Notes: generated from the sequence alone by a model not told the origin. Shown: positions 17,495-25,953, counted from the stretch's first letter. The stretch is DNA of 64,000 nucleotides from Oxalobacter formigenes (GCF_027158485.1 NZ_JAMKYJ010000010.1), one strand, 5' to 3'. Made by a program: numbers and translations.

Positions 17495-17571
17495 CAGCTA
17501 ATTAATTTCCTGTCAGACAACATTTCGACATCTGACATCAACGGACGGACTCGGACTTACCCGGACGATAG

Positions 17572-17668
17572 ATACAAAAAACCCGCATAACTCATTGAAT
17601 TTATGCGGGTTAATGTACTTCTTGGGACGGCTTGAAATAATCTTTTGGTGCTGATGAGAGGAGTCGAA
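17572..17668. repeat. attR: left copy of the tRNA-Thr 3' end and terminator
   Basis: This 97-bp stretch is near-identical to 27347-27444 (a few mismatches). Its inner 23 bp (17646-17668) are an exact copy of the 3' end of tRNA-Thr, from the T arm through CCA. Outside the core it carries the tRNA's hairpin terminator. After 17668 the two copies diverge at once, which marks the crossover. Confidence 0.85.
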
Positions 17669-17698
17669 TTGTGCAAATAAAACAACAGTTTAAATGAC

Positions 17699-17734
17699 TT
17701 CGCAATAAACTTGCCCCTATTCTTGCCCCTAAAA
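17699..17734. repeat. 36-bp terminal repeat, left copy
   Basis: Exactly identical to 27267-27302. It contains two direct copies of CTTGCCCCTA (the second as CTTGCCCCTAA), each about 15 bp apart. It lies just inside attR. Repeated short sites at both ends of an element, inside the att cores, are the layout of integrase arm-type binding sites; that role is inferred. Confidence 0.7.
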
Positions 17735-18048
17735 ATCTCTATAGCACACAAGAATAAGAATGGATATATTTTTTCAAAAGATAGATGAGCCTCAAATTTT
17801 TTTAGTTAACAATTTTATGAGTGTGTTCTTAATTACAGAAAAAAATATTGTTACAATGTTCTAATAACTTTTAGCAATATTGCCAAAATATTGAAAAAAG
17901 GACAACTCAGCAACGAATCCTTATGAAATTCTCATGGGAGCAAGCTCTCAGTTGAATCAAAATTGTAAGCTAAGTAACACTCTTGATGTGCTTTTTACTG
18001 TTTTTTGTATCGCATTCCACTTAATAATATTTTCTTACGAAAAAGATC

Positions 18049-19626
18049 ATGGCAATAATACAAAAAGTTGTTATTTCAAAATTTCGGGGGTTCTCAAATG
18101 CTGAATTTGAGATGGGAAATCAAATAACAGTAATAGCTGGGCAAAATGGAACTCAAAAAACAACTCTACTTGGTTTACTGAGCCAGCCCTTTAGTTTGAC
18201 AAATCATGAAAAAATGAAGGATGCAAAACCTTTATGTGGTGGTAATTACAGATCAAGTTTTGCCGAGAAATTTAAACTTTCAACGAATTATGATACACCT
18301 AACAGCCACGAATGGTCTCTTTACTTACACGATGAGTCAGAACCTTTCGTTCTCGAAAGTATTGCAAGAGATAGATCGACAGGACAAATAAGATTTTGGA
18401 AAAAGGGAGATAGAAGGCAGGGTTCAGGGTATATACATTTACCCGTAATTTATCTTAGTCTAAAAAGACTTGTACCTATTGGAGAAGATACCAAACTTCA
18501 AGAAAGTGAAAATGTACAATTAACTCTTGACGAGAAAAAATTATATCAAGAATTACATAACGAAATCCTAATTTCATTAGACAAAATTGATCATGCTGAT
18601 TATCTTGAAAGTCCAGATAAAGCTACTTTAGGTGTTAATACAGATTATTATGACTGGATGCAGAACTCTGCAGGTCAAGATAATGCTGGCAAAATTATCC
18701 TTGCTCTTCTTTCTTTTAAACGACTTAAAGAAGAATATAAAGATTATTATAAAGGTGGATTACTTGTAATAGATGAAATTGATGCTACTATGTATCCGGC
18801 TTCTCAAAACAAACTTCTAGTAGTTTTGAGAAAATATGCGTCAAGATTATCTATACAAATAGTTTTTACAACACACTCTCTTTCTCTACTTGAAAAAGCT
18901 TGTAATTTACAAAAAGAGCTATCAATAAATGAAGCCACAAAAAATCAAGTCAATGTTCTTTTTTTAGAGAAAATAGACAAGAATATTATAATTAATAGCA
19001 ATACATCATACGAAACAATCAAAAATCGGCTTAATGTTTCTTTACGAGAAGAGAGAAATATTAAATTGAATGTGTTTACTGAAGACAAAGAAGCCATTCT
19101 CTTTACAAAAAAATTACTAGGCACAAAATCGAATAAACTGAAATTTATAAACATAACAATGCCTTGTTCCTCTTTAATAGATCTTTCCTATAGAAAAGTC
19201 CCATCTTTTTCATTTCCAGAATCTCTTATTATTATTGATGGAGATGTACGTAACGATAATCAAAATAAAAATAAAATAAAAAAAACAAAAAACATTTTAT
19301 TATTACCCGGCATCAAATCGCCAGAAAGAGCTATTGCCGAATTATTATATAATCTTAGTGAAGCTGATGAACTATGGAAAGATATACATCGAGACTATTC
19401 AAAACAATTATGCTTCTCAGAATATAAATATGAAAGAATTTGTAGAGACCGATACGATGCAAAAAAATGGTTTATACAACAAAAAAGTCAACTGAAGGAT
19501 AGGTGGTGCACGAAGACAATTAAACGCTGGAAAAAAGAATACCCGGATGAATTTCGTAATTTTATATCTGAATTTACAGAAATGTATAATAAATTTGCAT
19601 TTGAACTAGGCATAGATACTCTATAA
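18049..19626 (+). CDS. OLD-like ATPase with C-terminal Toprim-like domain, candidate defence nuclease
   Basis: A 525-residue protein. The N-terminal ABC-type ATPase (AAA_15/AAA_21-like) starts VVISKFRGFSNAEF; its P-loop is GQNGTQKT (31-38), with Gln where the last Gly of GxxxxGK is normal. A signature-like SAGQ is at 207-210, Walker B LLVIDEID near 238 and a switch His in FTTHS. The C-terminal half has Toprim features: Glu345 in FTEDKEA and an IIDGD motif with Asp397/Asp399, then LLLPGIKSPERAI. This is the domain plan of OLD-family nucleases such as GajA. It is AT-rich, unlike the chromosome, and lies 80 bp before a DNA methylase. Function in phage defence is inferred. Confidence 0.75.
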   Translation: MAIIQKVVISKFRGFSNAEFEMGNQITVIAGQNGTQKTTLLGLLSQPFSLTNHEKMKDAKPLCGGNYRSSFAEKFKLSTNYDTPNSHEWSLYLHDESEPFVLESIARDRSTGQIRFWKKGDRRQGSGYIHLPVIYLSLKRLVPIGEDTKLQESENVQLTLDEKKLYQELHNEILISLDKIDHADYLESPDKATLGVNTDYYDWMQNSAGQDNAGKIILALLSFKRLKEEYKDYYKGGLLVIDEIDATMYPASQNKLLVVLRKYASRLSIQIVFTTHSLSLLEKACNLQKELSINEATKNQVNVLFLEKIDKNIIINSNTSYETIKNRLNVSLREERNIKLNVFTEDKEAILFTKKLLGTKSNKLKFINITMPCSSLIDLSYRKVPSFSFPESLIIIDGDVRNDNQNKNKIKKTKNILLLPGIKSPERAIAELLYNLSEADELWKDIHRDYSKQLCFSEYKYERICRDRYDAKKWFIQQKSQLKDRWCTKTIKRWKKEYPDEFRNFISEFTEMYNKFAFELGIDTL

Positions 19627-19706
19627 TCTTGTATTTATAAAATAGATATTTCATACATTGATTGCCACAGCTGACAGATCAGCTAAATAGATGTTAAAAT
19701 TTTTCT

Positions 19707-20570
19707 ATGAAATTCTACACTCCTCTCAGATACCCTGGTGGTAAAGCAAAATTCGCGCCCTTCATTGCTTCCATAATGGAGAGTAATGAGTTATCTGGAG
19801 ACTATTTGGAACCTTATGCAGGCGGTGCAGGCGTAGCCCTTTATCTTCTCTTCAACGATATCGTTCCCCACATACACATTAATGACTTCGATCCTGCCAT
19901 CTATGACTTTTGGATGTGTGTAACACAGTATCCAGATGAGCTTCTGAGACTAATACACGACACTCCTGTAAACATGGAGCAATGGTACTACTGGCGTAAT
20001 ATTCTTAGAGGAGAAATCAAAACATCTCAAGTTGAAAGAGGTTTTGCAACACTTTTTATGAACCGAACAAATCGCTCAGGTATTCTCAAAGGTGGTGTTA
20101 TCGGTGGTCAAAAGCAAAACGGAAATTACGCGATTGATGCACGATATAAAAAAGACGTTCTAAAAAAGCGAATCGAAGAAATTGCAAAACTCTCTCACAA
20201 AATTTCTGTATATAACGAAGATGCTCTTCAACTATTAAAAAATTGCCCAACATTTTTAAAAGAGAAGTCGCTTATTTATTTAGATCCGCCTTATTATATT
20301 AAAGGTAAAGGACTATATCGCAACTTCTATGAACATGATGACCATAAACAAATAGCTCAACAACTTTTTCATATTACTTTTGATATTTCTTGGGTTGTTT
20401 CATATGACAATGTTTCTGAAATTCAAGAAATATATGGATTAACTAAGCAACTTAGTTATAAACTCAATTACACAGCACAGAAAAGTTATATTGGTTCTGA
20501 AGTCATGTTTTTCTCAAATAATATAATACCTCCGTCTAATGAAGTATCAATATTTCCGGCTGCCTCTTAA
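19707..20570 (+). CDS. D12-class DNA adenine N6-methyltransferase
   Basis: A 287-residue Dam-like methylase. The N-terminal PLRYPGGK (6-13) and SAM-binding EPYAGGAG (35-42) are motifs X and I, and DPPYY (193-197) is catalytic motif IV for N6-adenine methylation. Dam itself modifies GATC, but the target of this one cannot be read from sequence. It could protect host DNA from the adjacent OLD-like nuclease or be a phage-type orphan methylase. Same strand as, and 80 bp after, the ATPase gene; low GC like it. Confidence 0.85.
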   Translation: MKFYTPLRYPGGKAKFAPFIASIMESNELSGDYLEPYAGGAGVALYLLFNDIVPHIHINDFDPAIYDFWMCVTQYPDELLRLIHDTPVNMEQWYYWRNILRGEIKTSQVERGFATLFMNRTNRSGILKGGVIGGQKQNGNYAIDARYKKDVLKKRIEEIAKLSHKISVYNEDALQLLKNCPTFLKEKSLIYLDPPYYIKGKGLYRNFYEHDDHKQIAQQLFHITFDISWVVSYDNVSEIQEIYGLTKQLSYKLNYTAQKSYIGSEVMFFSNNIIPPSNEVSIFPAAS

Positions 20571-21021
20571 TAATTTTACTGCCAATTATTATTCATAACA
20601 TTTAATTTGTTGTCGCAAACTCTTTGCTGATCTAAATTTATTTCTTTACAATCTTTAAAACTTTTTACTTTTCTCCCTGTCAGCAATTACGATGGGGTGG
20701 CTTACCTGAATAAATCTTACTATCACGCCAACTATTTCCTTTTCAACACAGATTATTTAGCAATTTCAGTGTCATTCTTCCCGCCACCTTCATTTCTTCT
20801 GCTTCCGCATACATAGATTAGGGTCAAGACTTCCTTTGCGATATCAACTGAATAATTGATATCGCAAACCAATTGGTTTAACATTGAAGCATCTTACTTC
20901 TCTAAAGCTTAAGAAATTGCGCTCAGTCCATTGTTGATAACATTAAAACCTTGGCAATCCTATATTTATCCATAAAAAACAATGGGCTATATGATTAAAA
21001 ATATTTGCCAAAGGAGCAATT
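20571..21021. other. Intergenic region with inverted repeat and a doubtful short frame
   Basis: Contains a perfect 13-bp inverted repeat, TTTGCGATATCAA (20835-20847) and TTGATATCGCAAA (20856-20868), with an 8-nt spacer. A 43-codon frame on the minus strand (20884 to 20753) spans it, starting MLNQLVCDINYS; it has no clear ribosome site and I do not call it a gene. AAGGAG at 21011-21016 is the ribosome site of the next gene. Confidence 0.5.
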
Positions 21022-21897
21022 GTGCTTAAAACAATAGCCACTACCTCTGTATGTTTACTACTGTGCATTACGCTTACTGCATGTAAAAAGCCAGCCTTTT
21101 TGGAAAAACTTAATTTCTTTAAGAAGCAACCTGAACTCTCTATCAATGAATTAGCTTTCAAAGCAAGGCAAGGCGATCTCGATGCTTTAAAACGATTGCA
21201 AGAAGCAGCCGAGCAAAATGATGCGAATGCCCAGAATAGACTTGGGGTTATATATGCCGATGGCAAAGGCATCCCGAGAAACGAGAACTTGGCTGCTGAC
21301 AGGTTCCAAAAAGCAGCTGAATTAGAAAACGCTGAAGCACAGGCTAACCTAGCCGCCCTATATAGAAATTCATTAGTTGTCCCACGTGATAATGCGAAGG
21401 TTATTTACTGGGCTCAGAAGGCTGCTGAACATGGAAATCCTAGAGGACAGAATATTCTAGGGTTTATGTATATGATCGGAGAAGGTGTACAGCAAGATGA
21501 CGCCAAAGCAGCTTCTTGGTATCAAAAAGCCGCTGAGCAGGGATTCGCAGGAGGGCAGAGGAATTTAGCGTTTATGTATCTCAATGGAAAGGGTGTTCCG
21601 CAAGATGACGCTACAGCAACTTATTGGTATCAAAAAGCGGCAAATCAAGGTGACATACAAGCGCAAAAAAGTTTAAAGATGATTCAAGAAAAAAGTAAAG
21701 AAATGAGTAACTATAATTTAAATACGGTACAACAATCACCTCCCCAGGCATCATCTCATCAGCCACTTCCCAAAGCATCACCTTCAAATGAAAGAAATTT
21801 ATCACCTTTAAAAAATATCTTTGACAAACTGAAGCAGAATTCTGCAAAGATGAAATCTGCTCCTCCCGGCAACGAAGAACAGGATTACCTGAAATAG
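21022..21897 (+). CDS. Sel1-repeat lipoprotein
   Basis: A 291-residue lipoprotein. It starts with GTG, supported by AAGGAG six bases upstream; the signal peptide ends in a lipobox LTAC at residue 21. Four to five Sel1 repeats follow (residues 48-215), with clear cores such as AQNRLGVIYADGKGIPRN, GQNILGFMYMIGEGV and GQRNLAFMYLNGKGV, then a Ser/Pro/Gln-rich tail. It would sit on a membrane facing the periplasm as a protein-binding scaffold. Within the island its role is unknown; Sel1 proteins also occur as accessory factors in mobile elements. Confidence 0.8.
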   Translation: MLKTIATTSVCLLLCITLTACKKPAFLEKLNFFKKQPELSINELAFKARQGDLDALKRLQEAAEQNDANAQNRLGVIYADGKGIPRNENLAADRFQKAAELENAEAQANLAALYRNSLVVPRDNAKVIYWAQKAAEHGNPRGQNILGFMYMIGEGVQQDDAKAASWYQKAAEQGFAGGQRNLAFMYLNGKGVPQDDATATYWYQKAANQGDIQAQKSLKMIQEKSKEMSNYNLNTVQQSPPQASSHQPLPKASPSNERNLSPLKNIFDKLKQNSAKMKSAPPGNEEQDYLK

Positions 21898-22110
21898 TAT
21901 TGGCATTCAGTTAAGTAAGATTCAACTTTCAGAATGCATCTGTCCTGAATATTGTGTGATTGTTTGCGAAGGAAAAGTGCCTTTGAAGCCCGAGTCAAAA
22001 ACAATTGAACATATCAGGGCAGAATATATTATGAACACTTCCACCTAGATTTCTAAGAAATTGCTGAGACTGGCTCAAGCGAGCGTACTCTGTCTGATCC
22101 TTTTAAATAA

Positions 22111-22503
22111 TCATTTTTTTGTGACTTCGATTATCAAATTCAAAAAAGCTTGTTTTTGAGTCGGATTCAGTTTCTGAAAATACTCCAGCATGAGCTTATC
22201 AATATCGCTCATCCGAAGTTCTTGCTTCACACCATATCTTAGCCATTCGTAAGATACATTTAACCATTCGGATAAGGTACGAACCTTGTCAACAGTCGGA
22301 AATGACTGTCCTGTTAACCACTTGTGGACAGCTTGAGGCGAGATGGGCTCTTTGCTGTAACGCAAATTAAATTGTGTGGCAATTTGTGCCGCGTTTAGCG
22401 GTTGATTTGGCAATGATTTCAATGCCAAATTTAGCCTCTTACTAAACTCGACTTTGTCGGACTCTGTATGCATGAACACATTATCCGATCTTGCTTTATC
22501 CAT
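22111..22503 (-). CDS. XRE-type helix-turn-helix regulator of the island
   Basis: A 130-residue DNA-binding protein. The N-terminal half has a helix-turn-helix (AAQIATQFNLRYSKEPISPQ, then AVHKWLTGQSFPTVDKV), the arrangement of phage-type repressors in betaproteobacteria; residues 85-130 look like an oligomerisation tail. An internal Met (residue 11) could be the true start. Six bases before its ATG lies the palindrome AACCGTACGGTT and 21 bp further a related site, so it probably represses itself and the divergent TM2 gene. Confidence 0.8.
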   Translation of the reverse strand: MDKARSDNVFMHTESDKVEFSKRLNLALKSLPNQPLNAAQIATQFNLRYSKEPISPQAVHKWLTGQSFPTVDKVRTLSEWLNVSYEWLRYGVKQELRMSDIDKLMLEYFQKLNPTQKQAFLNLIIEVTKK

Positions 22504-22508
22504 TTTAT

Positions 22509-22546
22509 AACCGTACGGTTGATATCTACAACCATTTAGTTATAAT
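22509..22546 (+). promoter_or_regulatory. Promoter of the TM2 gene with two operator-like sites
   Basis: TTGATA (22519-22524), a 16-bp spacer and TATAAT (22541-22546) form a strong plus-strand promoter. A perfect 12-bp palindrome AACCGTACGGTT (22509-22520) touches the -35, and a partial copy AACCATTTAGTT (22530-22541) fills the spacer, exactly 21 bp, two helical turns, away. The adjacent HTH protein is the likely ligand. Confidence 0.6.
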
Positions 22547-22600
22547 ATTTCTTGCAAAAACTGCGTCTTTTAAAAACATCAACTACGCAAGGATAAGTGT

Positions 22601-23062
22601 ATGAAAAAAATAATAGATATAAGCAATGAGGTTGTTTACATAGGAAATGAAGATGGCAGTTTTCAAGAGGTGCGACTAACTGACTGCAACTTCACGCCAA
22701 ATGCTGGAGACTGTGTCAATGTGTTCACCAATGGTTCTAAGGTGATTGTTACCAAAATTGAATCAGCTAAACCTGTTGAGTCGATAGATGACAAAATTCA
22801 CATCAATATCGTGAATGAAAACAAAAATGAAGACAATTCCGCCCCCATACATAGAGGGAGAGTCGTCAATAAAGTGGTCTACTGCCTCCTTGCTTTTTTC
22901 TTTGGTTGGTTTGGAGCCCATAAATTCTACTCAGGTCAAGCAGGAGCAGGATTTGTTTATCTCATATTTTGCTGGACATGTATTCCTGCCCTTATAGCTT
23001 TTTTTGAGTTCCTATTCGCTCTGTTTAAATCAAGTGACGCTGAGGGCAATATCGTTATTTAA
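22601..23062 (+). CDS. TM2-domain membrane protein
   Basis: A 153-residue protein. Residues 1-80 are polar and beta-rich with no domain I recognise. Residues 88-150 are a TM2 domain, two membrane helices joined by a short turn, with the hallmark FFFGWFGAHKFYSGQAGAGFVY. TM2 proteins are widespread and mostly uncharacterised. It is the first gene after the operator-controlled promoter, probably co-transcribed with the next two genes. Confidence 0.75.
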   Translation: MKKIIDISNEVVYIGNEDGSFQEVRLTDCNFTPNAGDCVNVFTNGSKVIVTKIESAKPVESIDDKIHINIVNENKNEDNSAPIHRGRVVNKVVYCLLAFFFGWFGAHKFYSGQAGAGFVYLIFCWTCIPALIAFFEFLFALFKSSDAEGNIVI

Positions 23063-23182
23063 ACCATTTATCGTGCAATCAAATTTTTGCACTTCCTACT
23101 AACAACGAATTGGCTGTACCTAATCGTTCTAAATTCGTTATTTGGACTTCTTAGACCTAACTTATTTTATAAGAGATCAAAA

Positions 23183-23611
23183 ATGAAAAAATATCTAACA
23201 ACCATATTCTGTCTTTTGTCTTTATGTTTGTGCTTTTCTAACCAAGCTATAGCAGCTAGTACACCAGAATCTGTCGCTATCGACCTTACTAAAAAAATGT
23301 ATTCTGGAGATGCAGCTGGTGTGATACAACTATTTAATATGGAGAATTATGACCAAGCGACCAAAGCAATGATGATACAAATACTCAGCACAACAGCAAT
23401 TTCAAGCAAACAAAAAGCTGACATGCTTGGCGGCGTCAGAACAGTTACTGCCACATCTATAAAGTATGACTCAACTAATGAGCGAAACAGTACGGAAGCA
23501 TCGGTAAATGTCCGCGCCATATTTGGTTCCGGTAGTATGAAAGAGCATCATTTGATACTAATAAAAACTAAAAAAACAGGTCAATGGAAAGTTCTAACAG
23601 CCAAATCTTAA
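23183..23611 (+). CDS. Small secreted protein, DUF4878-like
   Basis: A 142-residue exported protein. The start at 23183 gives a signal peptide (MKKYLTTIFCLLSLCLCFS, cleavage near AIA-A) after AAGAGA; an upstream start at 23087 would put over 30 unrelated residues before it. The mature part is a small alpha+beta fold with the pattern ESVAIDLTKKMYSGDAAG early and GQWKVLTAKS at the end, reminiscent of NTF2-like/DUF4878 proteins. Family placement is tentative and function unknown. Confidence 0.6.
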   Translation: MKKYLTTIFCLLSLCLCFSNQAIAASTPESVAIDLTKKMYSGDAAGVIQLFNMENYDQATKAMMIQILSTTAISSKQKADMLGGVRTVTATSIKYDSTNERNSTEASVNVRAIFGSGSMKEHHLILIKTKKTGQWKVLTAKS

Positions 23612-23705
23612 TTGACGATATTTTTCGAGTGAGTTCTGTTTCTTGCCATACGAACCATTAAAAAGTTTAATTACCGTATTACAGTTTCATTTATAAATTG
23701 ATGAA

Positions 23706-24179
23706 ATGATCGAAATCAGCCTAGAACCCCTCCTCACAACCATCCAAAATGAGTTCAAAACAGACTGGAATGGATTGCATGGGATTCATCACTGGAACAG
23801 GGTTCTAGGTCATGGCATCAGAATTGCCAAGAAAAGAAATGCTGATCTTGATGTCGTGACCTTGTTTGCTCTCTTGCATGATAGTTGCCGGTGGAGTGAT
23901 GGTTACGACTCAAGGCATGGGGAAAGAGGGGCTGAATTTGCTTATGGCTTGAATGGCAAATTATTCTGTCTAGATGATTCCCAACTGGATGATTTGTGTT
24001 TTGCTATTCGTCACCATCCAGGTGGTGAAATTTCTACCAATCCGACGATTCAAACTTGTTGGGATGCTGACAGATTAGATTTGGGAAGAGTGGGAACGAG
24101 ACCGTCAGCTCAATTTCTTTCTGATATTGCTTCCAGAATGATTGATGATGCTTATAAATTGAGTAGGAAGATTTATTAA
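23706..24179 (+). CDS. HD-domain phosphohydrolase
   Basis: A 157-residue HD-superfamily protein. Metal ligands are visible in order: His in LHGIHHWNRV (near 26), His-Asp in ALLHDSCRW (near 58-59), His pair in IRHHPGG (near 103) and Asp in CWDADRLDL (near 120). HD proteins hydrolyse phosphate esters of nucleotides; the substrate is not evident. Its place on an island with a nuclease and methylase would suit nucleotide depletion or signalling in defence, but that is speculation. Confidence 0.75.
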   Translation: MIEISLEPLLTTIQNEFKTDWNGLHGIHHWNRVLGHGIRIAKKRNADLDVVTLFALLHDSCRWSDGYDSRHGERGAEFAYGLNGKLFCLDDSQLDDLCFAIRHHPGGEISTNPTIQTCWDADRLDLGRVGTRPSAQFLSDIASRMIDDAYKLSRKIY

Positions 24180-24231
24180 TATATTTAGGTAATACTAATC
24201 CATTTAATATATTTAGGTAATACTAATCCAT
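24176..24231. repeat. Tandem 28-bp duplication
   Basis: Two exact, adjacent copies of a 28-bp AT-rich unit (beginning TTAATATATTTAGGTAATAC, 24176-24203 and 24204-24231). The first copy overlaps the stop of the HD gene. It may be a replication slip or an iteron-like site; two copies are too few to decide. Confidence 0.7.
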
Positions 24232-24403
24232 TAAAGGCATATTCAAATGCCGATTTGAGAAGAAATGTGGGGTGAAACAGCTTGTTTCTGATGTTCCATC
24301 CCACCAAGTCAAAGACAACTGACATGTGCCGGTAAGACTTTTTTCGTACCTAGTGCTTGTCATAACATGAACCTTTTGAAGGTTTGATCGCGTTTTTAAA
24401 CGT

Positions 24404-24952
24404 TTATGCCAATGCAGGCAAGTGCATATTCGTTACGTCCAGAATGTCTGGTTTTCTTTCGATATCCTTGAGGATGTAACTGATCCATCCATCAACGTCT
24501 TGTATCCCTTTATGATGCCTCACCAAGTTTTGAGCATGTTTGTCGCTTTCACACCATCTCAACTCTTTAGCGGTATCAAGAACCAGAACACAAAATTCAT
24601 CGAGATCGTATTGCATATAGTCGGGAATACTCAAGAACATGTGTATATGAAGCCTTCCCATTTTGTTCGCTTCAATCACAGGAATACAAAGCAATTTCTT
24701 ACCATGCCGTCTATATGCTTTTCCGTAAACTTTTATGTTGAGTCGTTTGAGCAGTTCTTTGATAAATTTGCTTGCTTCATCGTGACTCAATCTTTCATAG
24801 TCACCCCATTCTTGGAAAATATAGGGTTTCAACGATAAAGTCACATCGCACCAGTCCGTATTTTTGTAAGAATGTAGAGTGTCATGAATATGCTCAACCC
24901 AAACTTCATAAAGGCTACCTTCAATTTCGTACGCTTCGTTATACCAGTTCAT
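24404..24952 (-). CDS. HUH-type replication initiator/relaxase-like protein
   Basis: A 182-residue protein with the three rolling-circle motifs in the right order: motif 1 CDVTLSLKPY (near 37), motif 2 GRLHIHMFLSI with the His-x-His metal pair (near 100), and motif 3 WISYILKDI with a single Tyr and Lys (near 155). Such enzymes nick one DNA strand at an origin and bind covalently through the Tyr. The start at 24952 was preferred because its ATG overlaps the alpA stop as ATGA; a longer form from 24982 is possible. It would let the excised island replicate. The motif reading is mine, without a search. Confidence 0.7.
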   Translation of the reverse strand: MNWYNEAYEIEGSLYEVWVEHIHDTLHSYKNTDWCDVTLSLKPYIFQEWGDYERLSHDEASKFIKELLKRLNIKVYGKAYRRHGKKLLCIPVIEANKMGRLHIHMFLSIPDYMQYDLDEFCVLVLDTAKELRWCESDKHAQNLVRHHKGIQDVDGWISYILKDIERKPDILDVTNMHLPALA

Positions 24953-25134
24953 ACCGATGCCCTTTGTTGCTGTTCTATCCATGCATCGATGTCACTCTCC
25001 AGCCAAGCGACGGCTCGTTCTCCTAACTTGAACTGTTTTGGAAATGCCCCGTGTTTCATCTTTTCGTAAATGGCGCTTCGGGAGCATGCTGTTCTTTCCA
25101 TTACATCTCTGATTTTTAATAGTTTTTTTATCAT
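24949..25134 (-). CDS. alpA: AlpA-family excisionase/regulator
   Basis: A 61-residue winged-helix protein of the AlpA (Phage_AlpA) family, MerR-like, with MIKKLLKIRDVMERTACSR, an HTH in SRSAIYEKMKHGAFP, and KLGERAVAWLESDIDAWI at the end. AlpA proteins switch on integrase or act as recombination directionality factors in P4-like islands. It is coupled to the HUH Rep gene by a 4-base overlap, so excision and replication would be triggered together. Confidence 0.88.
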   Translation of the reverse strand: MIKKLLKIRDVMERTACSRSAIYEKMKHGAFPKQFKLGERAVAWLESDIDAWIEQQQRASV

Positions 25135-25353
25135 TGTTATCTGTTCTATAAATTTTTAAAGTGCGATTTTGTTTTAGAAAACCCAATAAGATCCTTTGGG
25201 TTTCATATGTATTTATAAAAACAGATAATTTTTTTAAAAGAATTTCTTGATTGTCTAAAAATACCTATCCTAATAACCACCTCTAGAAACATTCTGCTTG
25301 AACGAAAAAACCATTTATTTTGTGCTGTCATTAGTTCAAAAAAGAACCCCCTC

Positions 25354-25944
25354 ATGAAAAAGAGAACCATTCCACACCTCCAATGCAGAACAGATGCCCG
25401 TGTCAGAAACCGGCTTGCCCAGAAAAACAGAGAGCCTGATGCACAGCCGATGGTGGATGTTACAGATGAAATGATAGTGACACGCCTGACAGACGACATG
25501 AAATTCGGCGTCATGCCTGTCGCGTTCAAAAACAGAATCGCAGAACTCCTCTGGTGGTTCGATCCCCACCAGACATATTGCAATTCAGTTGAAGACATGG
25601 AAGATGAATATGACACACTGGCAGACTGGATAACCAGACGTGCCCTGAAAGGGCGACTCCCTGACACCAGAACAATCAGCCCGTTGTTTCATTATTACTT
25701 CTGGAATCCAGCCATAGATGAATATGACCATCAACGATGCAAACCGATCATTCAGGATCTGGTGACAAAATTAAGAGCCGCATTTTTTGATACGGAAACG
25801 CGAAATCAGATATATGCTTCATATCGGGCAGGGCTGCGTTCAGTAAGAGACAGAGATGCCTGTCCGAAGTATGAAAAGACGCCTGCTGAGGTTAGGGAGG
25901 AATACCAGGTTTTGTTTGATACGATTATGAAAACATCAAAATAA
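25354..25944 (+). CDS. Hypothetical island protein
   Basis: A 196-residue, charged, probably alpha-helical cytoplasmic protein with no signal peptide or membrane helix. I do not recognise it. Features are a basic N-terminus (MKKRTIPHLQCRTDARVRNR), a Trp/Tyr-rich middle (ELLWWFDPHQTYCNS, LFHYYFWNPAIDEYD) and an acidic-basic tail. Its codons look closer to the chromosome than to the AT-rich cargo. It is convergent with the integrase, 9 bp apart. The ATG at 25354 is the likely start. Confidence 0.6.
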   Translation: MKKRTIPHLQCRTDARVRNRLAQKNREPDAQPMVDVTDEMIVTRLTDDMKFGVMPVAFKNRIAELLWWFDPHQTYCNSVEDMEDEYDTLADWITRRALKGRLPDTRTISPLFHYYFWNPAIDEYDHQRCKPIIQDLVTKLRAAFFDTETRNQIYASYRAGLRSVRDRDACPKYEKTPAEVREEYQVLFDTIMKTSK

Positions 25945-25953
25945 AAGTGACAC

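Larger units (their letters stand above)
17495..18048. other. Island left junction, no gene
   Basis: This stretch holds the chromosomal copy of the tRNA-Thr terminator (stem ACCCGCATAA / TTATGCGGGT, 17581-17610), the attR core and a 36-bp repeat, all listed separately. From 17735 the DNA turns very AT-rich up to the gene at 18049. No coding frame looks real. Confidence 0.7.
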
